Positions 22,151-33,400 of a stretch of DNA of 64,000 nt are shown in pieces. A program made the position numbers and the translations under genes. Location of the stretch: NCBI GenBank assembly GCA_022818135.1, contig JAFMSR010000014.1:42023487-42087486 (forward strand). Reading direction: 5' to 3'. The stretch's first letter is position 1. Each line of letters begins with the position of its first letter. Source of the DNA: Saxidomus purpurata. Lineage: Eukaryota; Mollusca; Bivalvia; Venerida; Veneridae. The notes beneath the pieces are model-generated. The model was not told the DNA's origin. It searched no databases and saw nothing but the letters and a program-made list of their open reading frames with translations.

Positions 22151-24659
22151 TTTGTTTCATATGGAATTTAGAGACATTTTTCCAACTTTTATCGTCGCAT
22201 ATTTCTTAATGTCTGTTAGCATAACCGTAAATAAAGTCGTTAACTTATATTGTTTACTCAAACCACTTGAATTACACAACAAAGCAGCAATAATTAGTGA
22301 CGATAGCAACTTGCTGCTTGCTCGCATGTTCTGTTGTCATGCCAAAAATACCTGCCATTATGATACTTTTCTACGACTTGGGTGCAAAATGGTTTTTTAA
22401 ACGGTTTTGATGGTTTTCTGTTTTGATAACGGTTTGGCAACGTTACCATTTCAATTCTATTTGTGGTTCCGATGATATTTTACATATATAGAACACAGAC
22501 AATACAAAGCACATACTTAAACAACTGGACAAATTCTATTTCGGGAATTTATGAACTGGATATAAACAGGTAGCCCCATAAGTGTTGAATAAATATTTTA
22601 CTTTTTCTGAAACAAATACATGTACATACGTTACAGCGGGAGAGTCTTTTTCATGTCTCTGTAAATTACATGTTTATGTTTGTTTAGATACGGCAAAACA
22701 ATAAATGGTGCTAAGCGATGGTGATAACTCATTTCCTATAGAAAATTACACCGTACTGTATGCATTGCAGAAGTGATTGAGACTATAATGATATAACTTT
22801 GACGTCACTGAGATCGAAAATATTACTAATTCACGCCAGTGGGGTTTCATAGAATGCATTTCAGAGCTCAGATTACGTACTTTGTAAACAAAACTGTTGT
22901 CAGTGATTGCTTTATAGTATTAGTTATGTAGGATTTTAAGTTTATCATATCCTTTATTTGATCATTATTAAATGAAGGATGGACTGACTTCAAAGCTCAA
23001 ATCTGTATATCAGCGCACTTCATAAATGATACGGTATCATCTGAGTCCCACTATGGTTGGTAATGAGAATTGTTACTTTTAGCACATACCAATAGTGGTT
23101 TCTCTTTCCTGATGCTGCAGACGAGCATCCTTGTACCCTGTGTACAAATTTTAAATTTATTATCAACATAAAATCCAAAACATTTGAATATTTTTACTAG
23201 TATTGCAAAAATAAACGCTTTAGAACCAGGTGTGTAGCTGAAGTAAGAGGTTCTATTGTAGGAAAATTATGTAATATGTTGATTAAAAGATTTCTTAGAT
23301 AAGCGCTAATCCTTGAACAGAAAACAGTTTATTTTCAATAATATATTGTATGGTAACATTTATATAGATAGGCAGTACATCACAAAGATTAAAACAGATC
23401 GACCCAACAAGGCAATAGCATTAAAGCGCGAGATCCTATCAGTTGTCTTTTTTTCATCATTTTCAATGGAAAAGTCCATTGATCGCTTCGTTATCTCGTT
23501 TTACCTTTGATTTGTTTGGTGTCCAGGATACCTATGGGTGGCAGAATCGTGTATACATATATTGATGCGGGGCAATTATGCATAGAAGTGAAGTTTATAC
23601 AGTCGAAAAAAAGCAAAACGAATGTGAAATACAATATAGTTTTAGAAAAGATATTACATAAACGTTGATTTTATTTGTTGTGTTCTGTCAAACATCATTT
23701 AAATTAATTTTGAAACAAATCCTTTAATTTAGAAACAAACCAGAACAGGAAAATAGCTGAATTATTTTATCATCGGAGTACAATAATTCGCCGGAGAAAA
23801 TGAATATTACTGTATCTAAAAATTGTCTGGAAGTAGTATTATTAGTGGCGCTTAAAAACATAAAGATTGCTACTTTTCTTTGTTGACCAAGTTGCGACCA
23901 CTTGTTAAAATTGAAAAACTAGAAGTATTTTTTTTTCTCTCTTTGGAAACTGTTGAACCTCAAAGCGGTATCCTAAAAATATTCCTAAATAAAGTACATG
24001 TAAGTACGTGTTTATGCACAAAGTAATATGGCACTGTGGAAACAAAGTTAGAAATAATAGTCTTTGTGTTATACTTCTAATGAAATGTAGTTAGAAACAC
24101 TATTGTCCCGTGAGTATTGTTATAACTCCTGTATAATATAAGTTAGTATACTGAAATAACTTGACCTCAAAACTCTGATAGTGCAAGTAAATAATTATGA
24201 AAACTTGTGTACATTTTTAGATTAGCGAAATTATGGCGACGAGTGACTTTTATGCAAGAATGCAATTCTGAAATTTACTTTAATACTCAGCGACTTGCAG
24301 TATAACCTTAGGTATTCCGGACAAATTTGGCGTTTAAGTAGATGTGGCATTTGCGCCGTTTATATAAACCTGGATATCGCAAGTACATCTTGTGATAAAT
24401 TGTATAAAAATGTGCAGCGTATCGATTCCTCAAAATAATAAGAGTGTGTTTAAACACAAAGGAAGTAGTTGAAGCGCTAGAGACAAAATATGCAAGAAGC
24501 AATTCCAAGAAAGACCGAATATTATTTTTAGTATTTTTAAATGTCGTTTTGTATTTTGTTTCCGTGATGTAATCCAACGCCATTTTGTAATGTAATGTAG
24601 TGTTTTTTAATGTTTGGCGGTAATGATCTGTGTAGTAAAGGTGGAGCTATTAAGCCCAT

Positions 24660-24667
24660 TATATAAA
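24660..24667 (+). promoter_or_regulatory. TATA-like box in unit C
   Basis: TATATAAA, 36 bp after TGATCT of the block shared with unit A; the D-L-P ORF lies ~145 bp downstream. Unit D has TATATATAT at 31532-31540 after a shortened version of the block. Confidence 0.3.
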
Positions 24668-24804
24668 CAAAATCTTAACTGAGACGTTATTTGTACCGAT
24701 ATATTGTCTGATGGTCATTGTCTGATTATGTGCGACATTCCTCGCATCATTGTGAACTACGAGACACTAATAAAATAATTATAAATGATTTGTCATTCTT
24801 TCAG

Positions 24805-24951
24805 ATAAGGATTATTGCACCGATGGCAATACATGATTCACCGGTCTATGACCTACCAATGACAGACCAATGTTCTCTTGAGAATACATCAGTGTCTAAT
24901 GCCAGTTTTTTAGTAATATCTCCTAAAAACGTTTATTCCACTGGGTTTTAA
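24805..24951 (+). other. Short ORF behind a splice acceptor, unit C (D-L-P block)
   Basis: After TTCTTTCAG, 48 codons are open to TAA at 24949-24951, with DSPVYDLPMTDQCSLENTS and NASF sequon-like motifs. The frame is also open upstream to ~24718 without an ATG. An internal ATG (MAIHDSP) would give ~43 residues. Unrecognised. Confidence 0.3.
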
Positions 24952-25429
24952 GATATTCGTTTAATATAGTCATATCAAAGGCTTACGACAGACAGAAAAA
25001 TATATTTAAACCACATTTTACAGTATGTCCCTTTATGGCCATTGGAATGGTGGCAGTTTCCCGATGAAGTTTGCAACTTTTGACTTGCATACATATCAAT
25101 ATAACACTTTTCTTCGACTGTGATTTTAAATGTTTGCCTTTCAGCATGTTTTCTTATCCGTGAACATTATATCAAGCATTACTCTCCCTCCTATAAAATC
25201 TTAATAGAATACTTAGTACCACTGAAACGCCGAGATGATTATTTCGGCTGACGCAATCTGACTGTGTTTTATCTGCACATTATATCCAGCTCCTTGTATA
25301 TCCCATACAATGGCATCGCTGCCTGTTGTGTATAGTTCAGGTAATGCTGAGTCTTGTACTCCACTAAATGATTGATTGAGGTCAAGTGGTTTTGTTTTGT
25401 TTCGATTCTAGCGATTTAACACCTATATT

Positions 25430-25540
25430 TCAGTTATTTTACGGTCAGGTAATTTGCTTAACCATTTTTCCTGTGAAGAACTAGTACTAATGCCTTATTC
25501 TCCGTAAGAAACTGCATGGTCAAGTCCTAAATTCTTCTTT
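25430..25540. repeat. SINE-like family B copy
   Basis: GGTCAGGTAATTTGCTTAAC, then CTAGTACTAATGCC and TCTCCGTAAGAAACTGC, matching the order in the copies at 61765 and 63785. Lies between tandem units C and D. Confidence 0.6.
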
Positions 25541-25650
25541 GTTAAATAATTATTTGTAAGGCCTAGATCAATTATATAATTATTTCAGACAAACTAATTA
25601 AGCCAATACATGCATATATAGTTTAAAGTTTTATTCTTTATTTAAAATAA

Positions 25651-25655
<5 letters not shown>

Positions 25656-25713
<58 letters not shown>

Positions 25714-25807
25714 AAAAATTTTAAAAAAAACCTTAAAATATTTAAATAATTTACAAAATTTTTAAAAAAAAAAAAAAATTTATTTAAAAAAAAAAAAAAA
25801 AAAAAAA
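25656..25807. repeat. Poly-A/AT low-complexity tract, possibly a sequencing artefact
   Basis: About 150 bp of A-runs (one >50 A) broken by short T, TAAA and CCTT pieces, ending abruptly in CCCCACCAAGGAGAGGGG. No element with target duplications is visible next to it. Confidence 0.8.
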
Positions 25808-26605
25808 CCCCACCAAGGAGAGGGGTTAGGTTTCATCCATATAAATAACATACAACACATACATTTTTTTAAAAGCAATATAAAACTACATGGCCACTCT
25901 ATGATAGAGTTATAAGAGACTGACACATATTGAATCTCATTAAAACATGGCAAATATATTGTACGTATAGACTAAGAGAATACCTAATTAGTAATTACAT
26001 ATACATGTACATATATATGCCCTACTTTACATAGGATTTGTCTTACTTTTCAAGTATGTCTCTGTTCATTATTTTTTGCGTTACAATCATTGAAACTTTG
26101 TCACAAAAGGTCCAATCACACCAACCATCGGGAATTTTAACTGAAATTCTCATAAATGTATTTGATTTATTGCGACATATGCATTAGCAGTTGTCTGCAA
26201 TAGTTTAAAGAAGTAATGTTTGATTTGTAAAAAGCTGAACTAAAGAGCCTACATTCGTAACGCCTCTGCACTTTAAGGTCTTGCCTTCACAACGTTATAT
26301 TGATGAAGTTTCATAAATTCGCAGAAAACTAAATGGTTGTGTCATTTTTCTATTTTAGTGTTAAATGGATCGTAAAAAGCATTTGGTATGGTTGGTAACC
26401 AAAGATAACGACAATGCATTTATCAAAAACAGAAGTGTTCCGATCGGAACTGAATGGGAAATGATTTGTAATTGTTTTGCAGGCAATATGTTAAAGCAAC
26501 TGATTTTTGAACAGGGGGTAAATTACTGTATTCCAGCTTGGACAACCGGCATTTCGAGCATAACCAAAACTAGAAAGGGGTTAGTAACATCTCTATTCTT
26601 GAATC

Positions 26606-26866
26606 CGTATATACTCAGTTCCAAAAGAAAGTGTGCACTTTTTTATTTTAAATATCTCCATTTTGATAAAACGTATCAGTCTGGAATTTCGAACACTACC
26701 TTTGTACACAATTTCCAATCGATTGAATGTGATGTCAATGCACATGCAATTAAGCACAAATTGCTCAAAATTTTGATACCAAACATCATATATTTCTGTC
26801 AAAAGTAATACATTAAATTAACAAAAACCTAAGTGCACACTTTCTTTTGGAACTGAGTATATATAC
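26606..26866. mobile_element. MITE with ~31-bp inverted ends
   Basis: Left end TATACTCAGTTCC, then AAAAGAAAGTGTGCACTT, to 26640; the exact inverse starts AAGTGCACACTTTCTTTTGG at 26831. TA-rich flanks fit a TA target site (Tc1/mariner type, inferred). The 147-codon frame at 26365-26808 runs into this element and is probably chance. Confidence 0.8.
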
Positions 26867-29361
26867 GATAAGTATATACATGTACTACATGTAGTATTTC
26901 AAAGTTGTATTACAATTGAAAATAGCGATACTGGCCCAATGTATTCTTTGTTACCACTATCGATTCAAAAAGTTAATATCTTGCTTGTAACAAGGGAAAC
27001 ATAAAATTGATAAGCGATAGTTATCAGTAGGATAAAAATGATTATTACGTTATCACTGTATAGAAAATTTCACAGAAATGTAGGCAGCGCAGAACTGGTT
27101 AAAAACGGCATAACTTTAACGTCATCGAAAATTGAAAATATGACTGGGTAATAATGAACTGAGGCTCTTGAGGACGGCGTACGTTAGATGTCAATAAAAT
27201 TATGCTAGAAGTATTATATTAGTGTAGACTTTTAAGGTCTTCATGTCCTTACTTTCATACTTATCAGATGCAGCATGGACTGGCTAATCTAAACTAATCT
27301 TTCACTCCAAATAACTATAAACGTGTAGATAGACGTTCTACAAATTACCATTCAAAGACATAGTTATTGTGAATTTTTTATATGGTATATAGTTCAAACT
27401 ACAGATTTGTAAAGAAGATTTCATGATATTTATTTATAAATCTGTTTGTATCGCTTGAATCCCCGTGCACTGGCAGCTGATACTGAGAAGAACTGTCAAC
27501 TTGTTAGATATGTCAAAATTTTGTCTGATTTTGTAAGGCCACAGTCGAACATTATTGTCCTCTAAGCATATACAAAATTTAAATAATTCATCTCAGTATT
27601 GAGAACAAATATATATCAGTATAGACTATATCGAACTAGATCCTTCTAGATTAACAAAATCAAAGCTGTTAAATGAATTTACAAGATGGAATAAGAATTA
27701 GTGTTATCGAATGATCGGCATGAAGCTACATGGAAGTTTCACTGTGAGAACACTATGTGATATGTTTGTTATCATAGATTCCTATCCTAAAAAGTTTCTT
27801 TTGGGTGGAGATTATTGTTTAATATATAGTTTACGTTACTGCTCGATTACTAGGTAATATTTATGTAATATCACCGTTCCTGAAACGATATTTATCTTGG
27901 CTTTGATTTTATATTAACAACCGTCCTAGAAATAGAATACATTATTCGATTTCGTAACAAATACCCAGTCAACAATAAATATCCCAAAATCCGGAAATAC
28001 TTCTGATACTAAGTCTGTTGTAGCATTGGGAATGTTAAAAGTTAAAAACAGAACGAAAATGCAAAGTCAGTGTTTATATTGAGATATGAACATTTAACAT
28101 TAATCAAAGTACTACATGTGTATTTTGTTTCCTTAAGCAGCATATAAAAGAAACCTGTACCGACAATGGTTAAACAGATGGTCCTTGTATCTGAAACAAA
28201 AGAAACAGGTGTTCGTCAAGTTAATCTTTGGCAGCCTGCTTAAAGCTCAATAAAAGTTTTCTTAAGTTCGAGATATGCACTATTCATTTGTCAGACGGCC
28301 TCCTTTCATAATACTACAGAAATACATGGCAGCTGTATAATTATGTTTTAATAAATACAGAACGATTGACAGACAGCACACCGTAATGCATAAAACTGCT
28401 CTACTGAACAAATCAATAACTTATACGCCAGATAGACATAAATTATTGTCAGGTGTCCTCATTTTTCATTCCTTTCAAAGGGGCAAACTCATTGATTGAC
28501 CCAGTATCTGTTTTAATTATAATTTGTTTGATTTCCAGAATTACTATTTGTGATACACTGCTATGAATTAAGCAGAATGGATTATGTAAACATATACTGA
28601 TCCGGTAAGAGACAAAAAGATGCCAGCATCCGTAGGAGTTATGTTTATGCAGCTTGAAAACAATACGAAGCGCTGAAATTTAGAACAATACGGAAATGTC
28701 GACCTGGATATCATATTCTGTCAAATCATCAGAGAACGAAATACTAAAACCAAACCAAACTTATCTTTGCAATCTACTTTTAAAAATAAGAGCTTTTTTC
28801 ATAAAATACTGCCTAAGTAATAACCTCCTTCATTTATAATTTTCGGTCATGTTCTACTTAACTTCGTGTACTTGAAACTACACAAATGGCCTTCACACAA
28901 AAGCACACTATGGTTCACTAGTCATCCGCCTGTATGTGCTTTAGTAAAACGACTTATTAATAAACTCTAGCAACATTAAGATAATTCTAACAGTAGCAAC
29001 AAAAGTACATACATGTACTTGTAATCAAATCATCAAATTGGTGTACATTAATGTTTCGTAAAGACAGGCTGATGCCTAAATCGCATAGGTTTTGTAGATT
29101 TTATTTGAATCGCATCGAACTATTCGAATTGCGTATGAATGATTGTGGGTTGTGTTTAGGTAGAATGCTACATGATTAAGAGCAATGCCATAGGAAGGTG
29201 GTTATTGAGACCAATCACATTCCAAAAGTGAGGCATGTGCAAACTTGTTATACATGAGGGATAATCATGATAATTTGGTAGACTTGAATAATTAATATCA
29301 ACTTATATTTGACTGATTTATGTGGTTGTTGAATATAAGCGCCTAAAACAAGTTTAACAAT

Positions 29362-29702
29362 GTGATGAATTTGGCTTATGACCTCTCTACAAACAAATAC
29401 CCATGCTTATGCCTGCCAACTAAATTGTTCCAAAACTTCAGACTATCAAATAATAAATGTATATCCAAGAATTCTTGCACGATTTTTGTGTTGTTGAAAG
29501 ATCAAGACAGATGTTTCGTGCTAATTAAAACATTGCGATACATTCCATTTAGTAAACAAATATCCATACGTGTGATAGCATGCTCCATCCATGTTGTAAA
29601 TTCAATGAATTTCATTCGTAAACAAGTCGCATCGTTATTACATCATATGTCCATATACTCTGTTCGTTTCATTCAAGCTTTTGACTTACAGTAATATTAC
29701 CG
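29362..29702. other. No recognised gene
   Basis: A 110-codon frame is open here (29362-29694), but it has no recognisable motif, no clear splice signals and AT-rich composition like its surroundings. I treat it as chance. Confidence 0.4.
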
Positions 29703-29710
29703 TGACCATC

Positions 29711-29860
29711 CACAGTCACATGAGGTTTGGACCCCCAAAAGTCACTTTTATAAAACACCACGGACCGACTATCAAGCATATATAATACTATATGATTGAA
29801 AGTCGGTTCGGGGTGTTTTATAAAAATGACTTTTGGGGGTCCAAACCTCATGTGACTGTG
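29711..29860. mobile_element. 150-bp hairpin MITE with perfect 8-bp target duplication
   Basis: Near-perfect inverted arms of ~70 bp start CACAGTCACATGAGGTTTGG (29711) and end with its inverse at 29860. TGACCATC flanks both sides (29703-29710 and 29861-29868). An 8-bp duplication points to hAT mobilisation. Very well preserved, so a young insertion. Confidence 0.9.
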
Positions 29861-29868
29861 TGACCATC

Positions 29869-31500
29869 ATGATTTTAGATAAGACATATTCGATGAGTTA
29901 AAGTTAATACACTCAGAAAATTGAACATTGACAAAGTTGTGACCACACAATATGGATCGGTATAACAGTTGCATTCCCATTGAATATGATTCGTTTTGAC
30001 TATTCTTCTCATAAATTTAAAATCCACCTTAAGGCTTTCCGTAATGTGTATCAAATTCATTTTATATGTTTTTAAAGATCCATTCAGCATCATTCTTGAC
30101 CATAACTCAACATGGCAATTTGATACGGTAATATAATCTCTAAGTAAAGAATCTTTAATGAGGTATATAACCTGTGAGTATCACTGGGCAGTATTTATAA
30201 TCTTCTGCGTAAAAATCACTTTTGGAAATATTCGATAAAATGAATACTCGTTGAAGTCCTGAATATTGCTAGAAAACAAGACAGATTTGAATCGCCTCTG
30301 TGTTAAAAGCAGGTCAATATCATCAAAGTCATTTTGCATAGATATAGAAAACCATAACTTTTAGATTGTGAGTGAAAAATTCTTTACTCTTGAAACACGT
30401 TCCATAGTAAAAGCATAATTCGAAACAGACTGTAAAAGTTCGTTAGTACGTGGGTACAAGTAATTACTGTACTATCCAACATTTAGGCTTTGTCACTAAA
30501 ACTAGAAGTTAAATTCTATTGATTTAAAGTCAATGGTCAATATTTGATAGAGTCACAAAAACAATGTTATTTATAGCTAAATATATTATGCTAAAGCAAC
30601 CAGTTTTGGGTTTATTTCATCATGTCGCATACCAAATTTACTGCTATATTTGTATGGAAACAATTGCACCATAAGCATTCGCATTACTCCGCTTTATTAC
30701 CGTTATAAAATATTTATAACGGTTTCCTATATTGTATTTCAAAAGTTACAATGGAAATAAGAGATTCCTTATCTGTCTTTTGCGGTGTCCTTTGTATATA
30801 ATGCAGTTGGCATATATCATCATCTCATTCGTTTCGTTGTAGCTCATGAAAACGGTAATAAAATGCAACGTTTTATTCAAATATCAACCATCTGACTTTC
30901 TGTCTAATAACAGTGAAAACTATATGCATGTGTATATCTCATACAGTACATGTATAAGGCAATAGTGTGACTCAATGGCTTAAGTACAAAACTGGATACT
31001 TTTTGGGCACATAAATATACCATTTTCTATGTGGTATTATTGCCCGTTAATTAGGTTGACATTCGAAGGTAGATCTTTGGCTAAGTCAAATGACAACGTG
31101 TTAGCCTACATAGCAAGGCATCGAGCTTGTCGATTCTTTAATAGAAACTGTGTACATTTAGAAACCATATAGGTTACGTGGTTACAGCACCCCAAGTCTT
31201 TCACGTCTTGCAAGACTATCTTTATTTTGATTATCTATCTATATACAATTCAAAAATAGATAAACACCAGGATGTTAAGTTAACCATGATGCAAGAAAGT
31301 ATTTGTCGGGTACTATAATTATGATTATATTGATAGGGTCTACTTTTCCGTGGACCATGGTGGAACACTGGCAATTATCCCTACTCATACCGGAAGGAGT
31401 TGCAGCGCCAGTGAAAATTACAAAAGTGACCAATCAAAATACGACTTGAACACTCCTTAAAACGTTGAGGTGTTTGAATATTTTCGAAATGGTATTCCAA
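29869..31500. other. Non-coding part of unit D
   Basis: No convincing gene. A 42-codon ATG frame starting ~31320 (LLIPEGVAAPVKITKVTNQ) is open but has no supporting splice sites. Otherwise AT-rich. Confidence 0.4.
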
Positions 31501-31720
31501 GCAGTGGTGGAATTTGATCTGTATTGCCGTTTATATATATGTAGCGATAGAGTGATTGATCCTATCATTTATAGTCTATACACAAGCATAAGCATAAGAC
31601 ATTAATACTGATATTCTCGCTGACGGTCATTGTCGTGCCTTGTGATATTTCTCGCATTGCTGTGATACTAGGAGACATTGACAAAATAATTGCAAACGAC
31701 TTTTGTACAAATGGTGGTGA

Positions 31721-31816
31721 TTGGTTGAACTGCTGGAAACACAAGATTTACGAGCCTTTGACCTACCAATGACACAGTTATCTCCTCTTCGGAATACAGT
31801 CCAATACCAGTTATGA
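31721..31816 (+). pseudogene. Short ORF remnant, unit D (D-L-P block)
   Basis: 31 codons open, with LRAFDLPMTQLSPLRNT, then TGA at 31814-31816. The splice acceptor seen in B and C is not preserved. It looks like the decayed third copy of the block. Confidence 0.3.
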
Positions 31817-32059
31817 TGTAATATCTCTTGAAATCAATTATTTCATTGGGCATAAAATTATTTACTTTTCATTCATATCAAAAGCTCGCGACAGACCGAT
31901 AAATATATTTTTACCAACGTTTAAAGTAATACGTCTCATAATGGTCATTAGCATATCTGGAAAGCCATTGACTTTTGTTTGTTTAAACCATTCATAGAAG
32001 GCTACAACGTGGAAAATTCTGATGACGTTGCCATCTTGAAACATAATCGCTTGTTAAGC

Positions 32060-32221
32060 TAAATAGAGAATATTAGGCTACTGTCTTTTGATAACATGTG
32101 ATATCAGGTGAGGTAGATGCGGCCGGAAAAGGCGAGGCTCTGCCCGAGCCCTTTCCCCGGCCACCGTATCTGCCGAACCTGATATCCATGTTGTCAAGGC
32201 AGCTGACTAATATTCTATTTA
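32060..32221. mobile_element. GC-rich ~160-bp imperfect hairpin element
   Basis: Outer arms AAATAGAGAATATTAG / TAATATTCTATTT, middle arms AACATGTGATATCAGGT / ACCTGATATCCATGTT, and a GC-rich inner part (GCGGCCGGAAAAGG...CCTTTCCCCGGCCACC) around an AGGCTCTGCCCGAGCC tip. Stands out sharply from the AT-rich surroundings. Most likely a hairpin MITE; a structured RNA is the alternative. Confidence 0.65.
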
Positions 32222-32506
32222 TCATGCAAATCTTCATATTGTTATTTTTGACACTTTTAGGGGCCTAAAATAGAATAAATACGGTATTTATAAAAGAAAA
32301 TGATTTCAAATTACTACATGTGCTTCGAAAAATAGTTCTACATTTCAAAGGACAAAAAATATAAAAACGACATAAATATAGCTTTATAATTACCTTCATG
32401 AGACTATTTATAAATGTTTTTCTGTCCTAATGTAATGATATTGTTTTGCAAACAAAATATTTGCAAAGAACACGCAAGAATTTCCAAGTAAAACACTGAC
32501 ATTTCA

Positions 32507-32517
32507 AAAATGGCGGC
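32507..32517 (+). promoter_or_regulatory. YY1-like motif AAAATGGCGGC
   Basis: Matches the AANATGGCGGC consensus at all fixed positions. In animals this motif marks many start regions. The ATG opens only 19 codons (TGA at 32567-32569) and no downstream exon was identified. Confidence 0.3.
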
Positions 32518-33027
32518 GTGGGCTCAACACCACTGGGGTATTCTAATTGTAAACAAACGAGGAACTTGAGAGTTGATGAGTGAAAAGTGAGCGGTTTAAG
32601 ACAGTTTTCAACTTTTTGATAGGTAGCTGATAGGTTTCAGGCCTTTCAACCACGCTTAAGAACTTACTGTAAAAATTGGATGTGATAAAAAAATGAAAAT
32701 CAACTTTTTCTCAAATTTTGCCTCAAAATTGCTGTAGATGGATGCAAATGATCTAACTAAGAAAATGAATACCAACAACCCTATGTTTTTTCAAAAAAAA
32801 ATTTCGGGGATTTTCAATTTTATGGTGCTTTGCTGTTCGTTTTAAATCATTCATTTATCTATTTGGGCTGTATTTTTATGCAACTACATCATTAACAATG
32901 ATTTGTAAACAAAAATACAAAAATGTAGGATAAATGAAATGTTTTGATTCTTTTTCTTGTGATTGCACTGAGGAGTCTTGCTTGTTGAACTTGAAGTAGT
33001 CCGGCTGTGGGCGTGGTTCAAAGTGTT

Positions 33028-33045
33028 ATCACGTCGTGACGTGAT
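33028..33045. promoter_or_regulatory. Palindrome with ACGTC/GACGT core
   Basis: ATCACGTC-GT-GACGTGAT: perfect 8-bp arms around a 2-bp centre, containing a CRE-variant TGACGTGA. Lies in a less AT-rich patch (~32990-33170). Function unknown. Confidence 0.25.
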
Positions 33046-33309
33046 ATCTTTTAAAATATCGACGGGTGTTTCGGTCGGTTATGATAAAGTATTTAAACGC
33101 TCCACTCAAATACATCACTCAAAGGTAGCACGTATATGCTGCCGATATCAAGGCCCATCAAATATCTAAGTATCGCACATTCTATATGGACAGCCGGTGT
33201 CATCAAAATGCCTCTTAAAGTCAGTTTTTATAATTGTATTTTTTAGCCTGGTAATACATGTTAGTCGTTTTCCATATGCAAAATAATGAAAACAAAGAAG
33301 AAAAAGTAA

Positions 33310-33400
33310 AAAAAATGATTCCGGCTGGATTTAAACCTACGCCCCCAAAAACCTCAAAAGATCTCCAGTCCAATGCTTAACAACCTAGGCTAGGGCATTA
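33310..33400 (-). repeat. tRNA-like SINE head, minus strand
   Basis: Read on the minus strand: GTTAAGCATTGG region, then GGTTTAAATCCAGCC as a degenerate B box. A similar arrangement at 36300-36395 suggests dispersed tRNA-derived repeats. Confidence 0.35.

Larger units (their letters stand above)
22690..24960 (+). repeat. Tandem unit C
   Basis: The shortest unit. TGACGTCA at 22800-22807, AAAAGTCCATTGATCGC near 23470, the GGCGGTAATGATCTGTGTAG plus TATA block at 24616-24667 and the D-L-P ORF at 24805-24951. Confidence 0.5.
26150..31870 (+). repeat. Tandem unit D, enlarged by insertions
   Basis: Starts with GATTTATTGCGACATATGCA. It has AACGTCATCGAAAATTG (27118), the CATTCCTTTCAAAGGGGCAA block (~28461), the TATA-like block (31532) and the D-L-P remnant (31721-31816). 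It is longer than the other units and contains two MITEs (26606, 29711). Confidence 0.5.
16600..31900 (+). repeat. Diverged four-copy tandem segmental duplication (units A-D)
   Basis: Several blocks recur in the same order and orientation. A 'GGTAACGTATTAT' block is at ~16660 and ~20037. A block ending in a TGACGTCA-type motif and GAAAAT is at ~17391 (TGACAG), 20786, 22800 and 27118. A block with TTC..TTCAAA..G.AAA..CATTG is at ~18900, 21530, 23455 and 28460. A TATA/short-ORF block is at ~19310-19430, 22040, 24610-24950 and 31505-31816. TTTGATTTATTGCG with GAAGTAATG lies at the unit edge at ~19595 and ~26164. Copies are heavily diverged with indels, so the array is old. No known protein domain was recognised. 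It could be a decayed gene family, an expressed non-coding family, or a large repeat. Confidence 0.6.

Noticed and set aside
26365..26808. 147-codon plus-strand frame
   Set aside because: Its 3' half is inside a MITE and the 5' half has no motif or splice context.
31320..31448. 42-codon frame with LLIPEGVAAPVKITKVTNQ
   Set aside because: Looks protein-like, but no splice sites, no counterpart in the other array units, and no family recognised.
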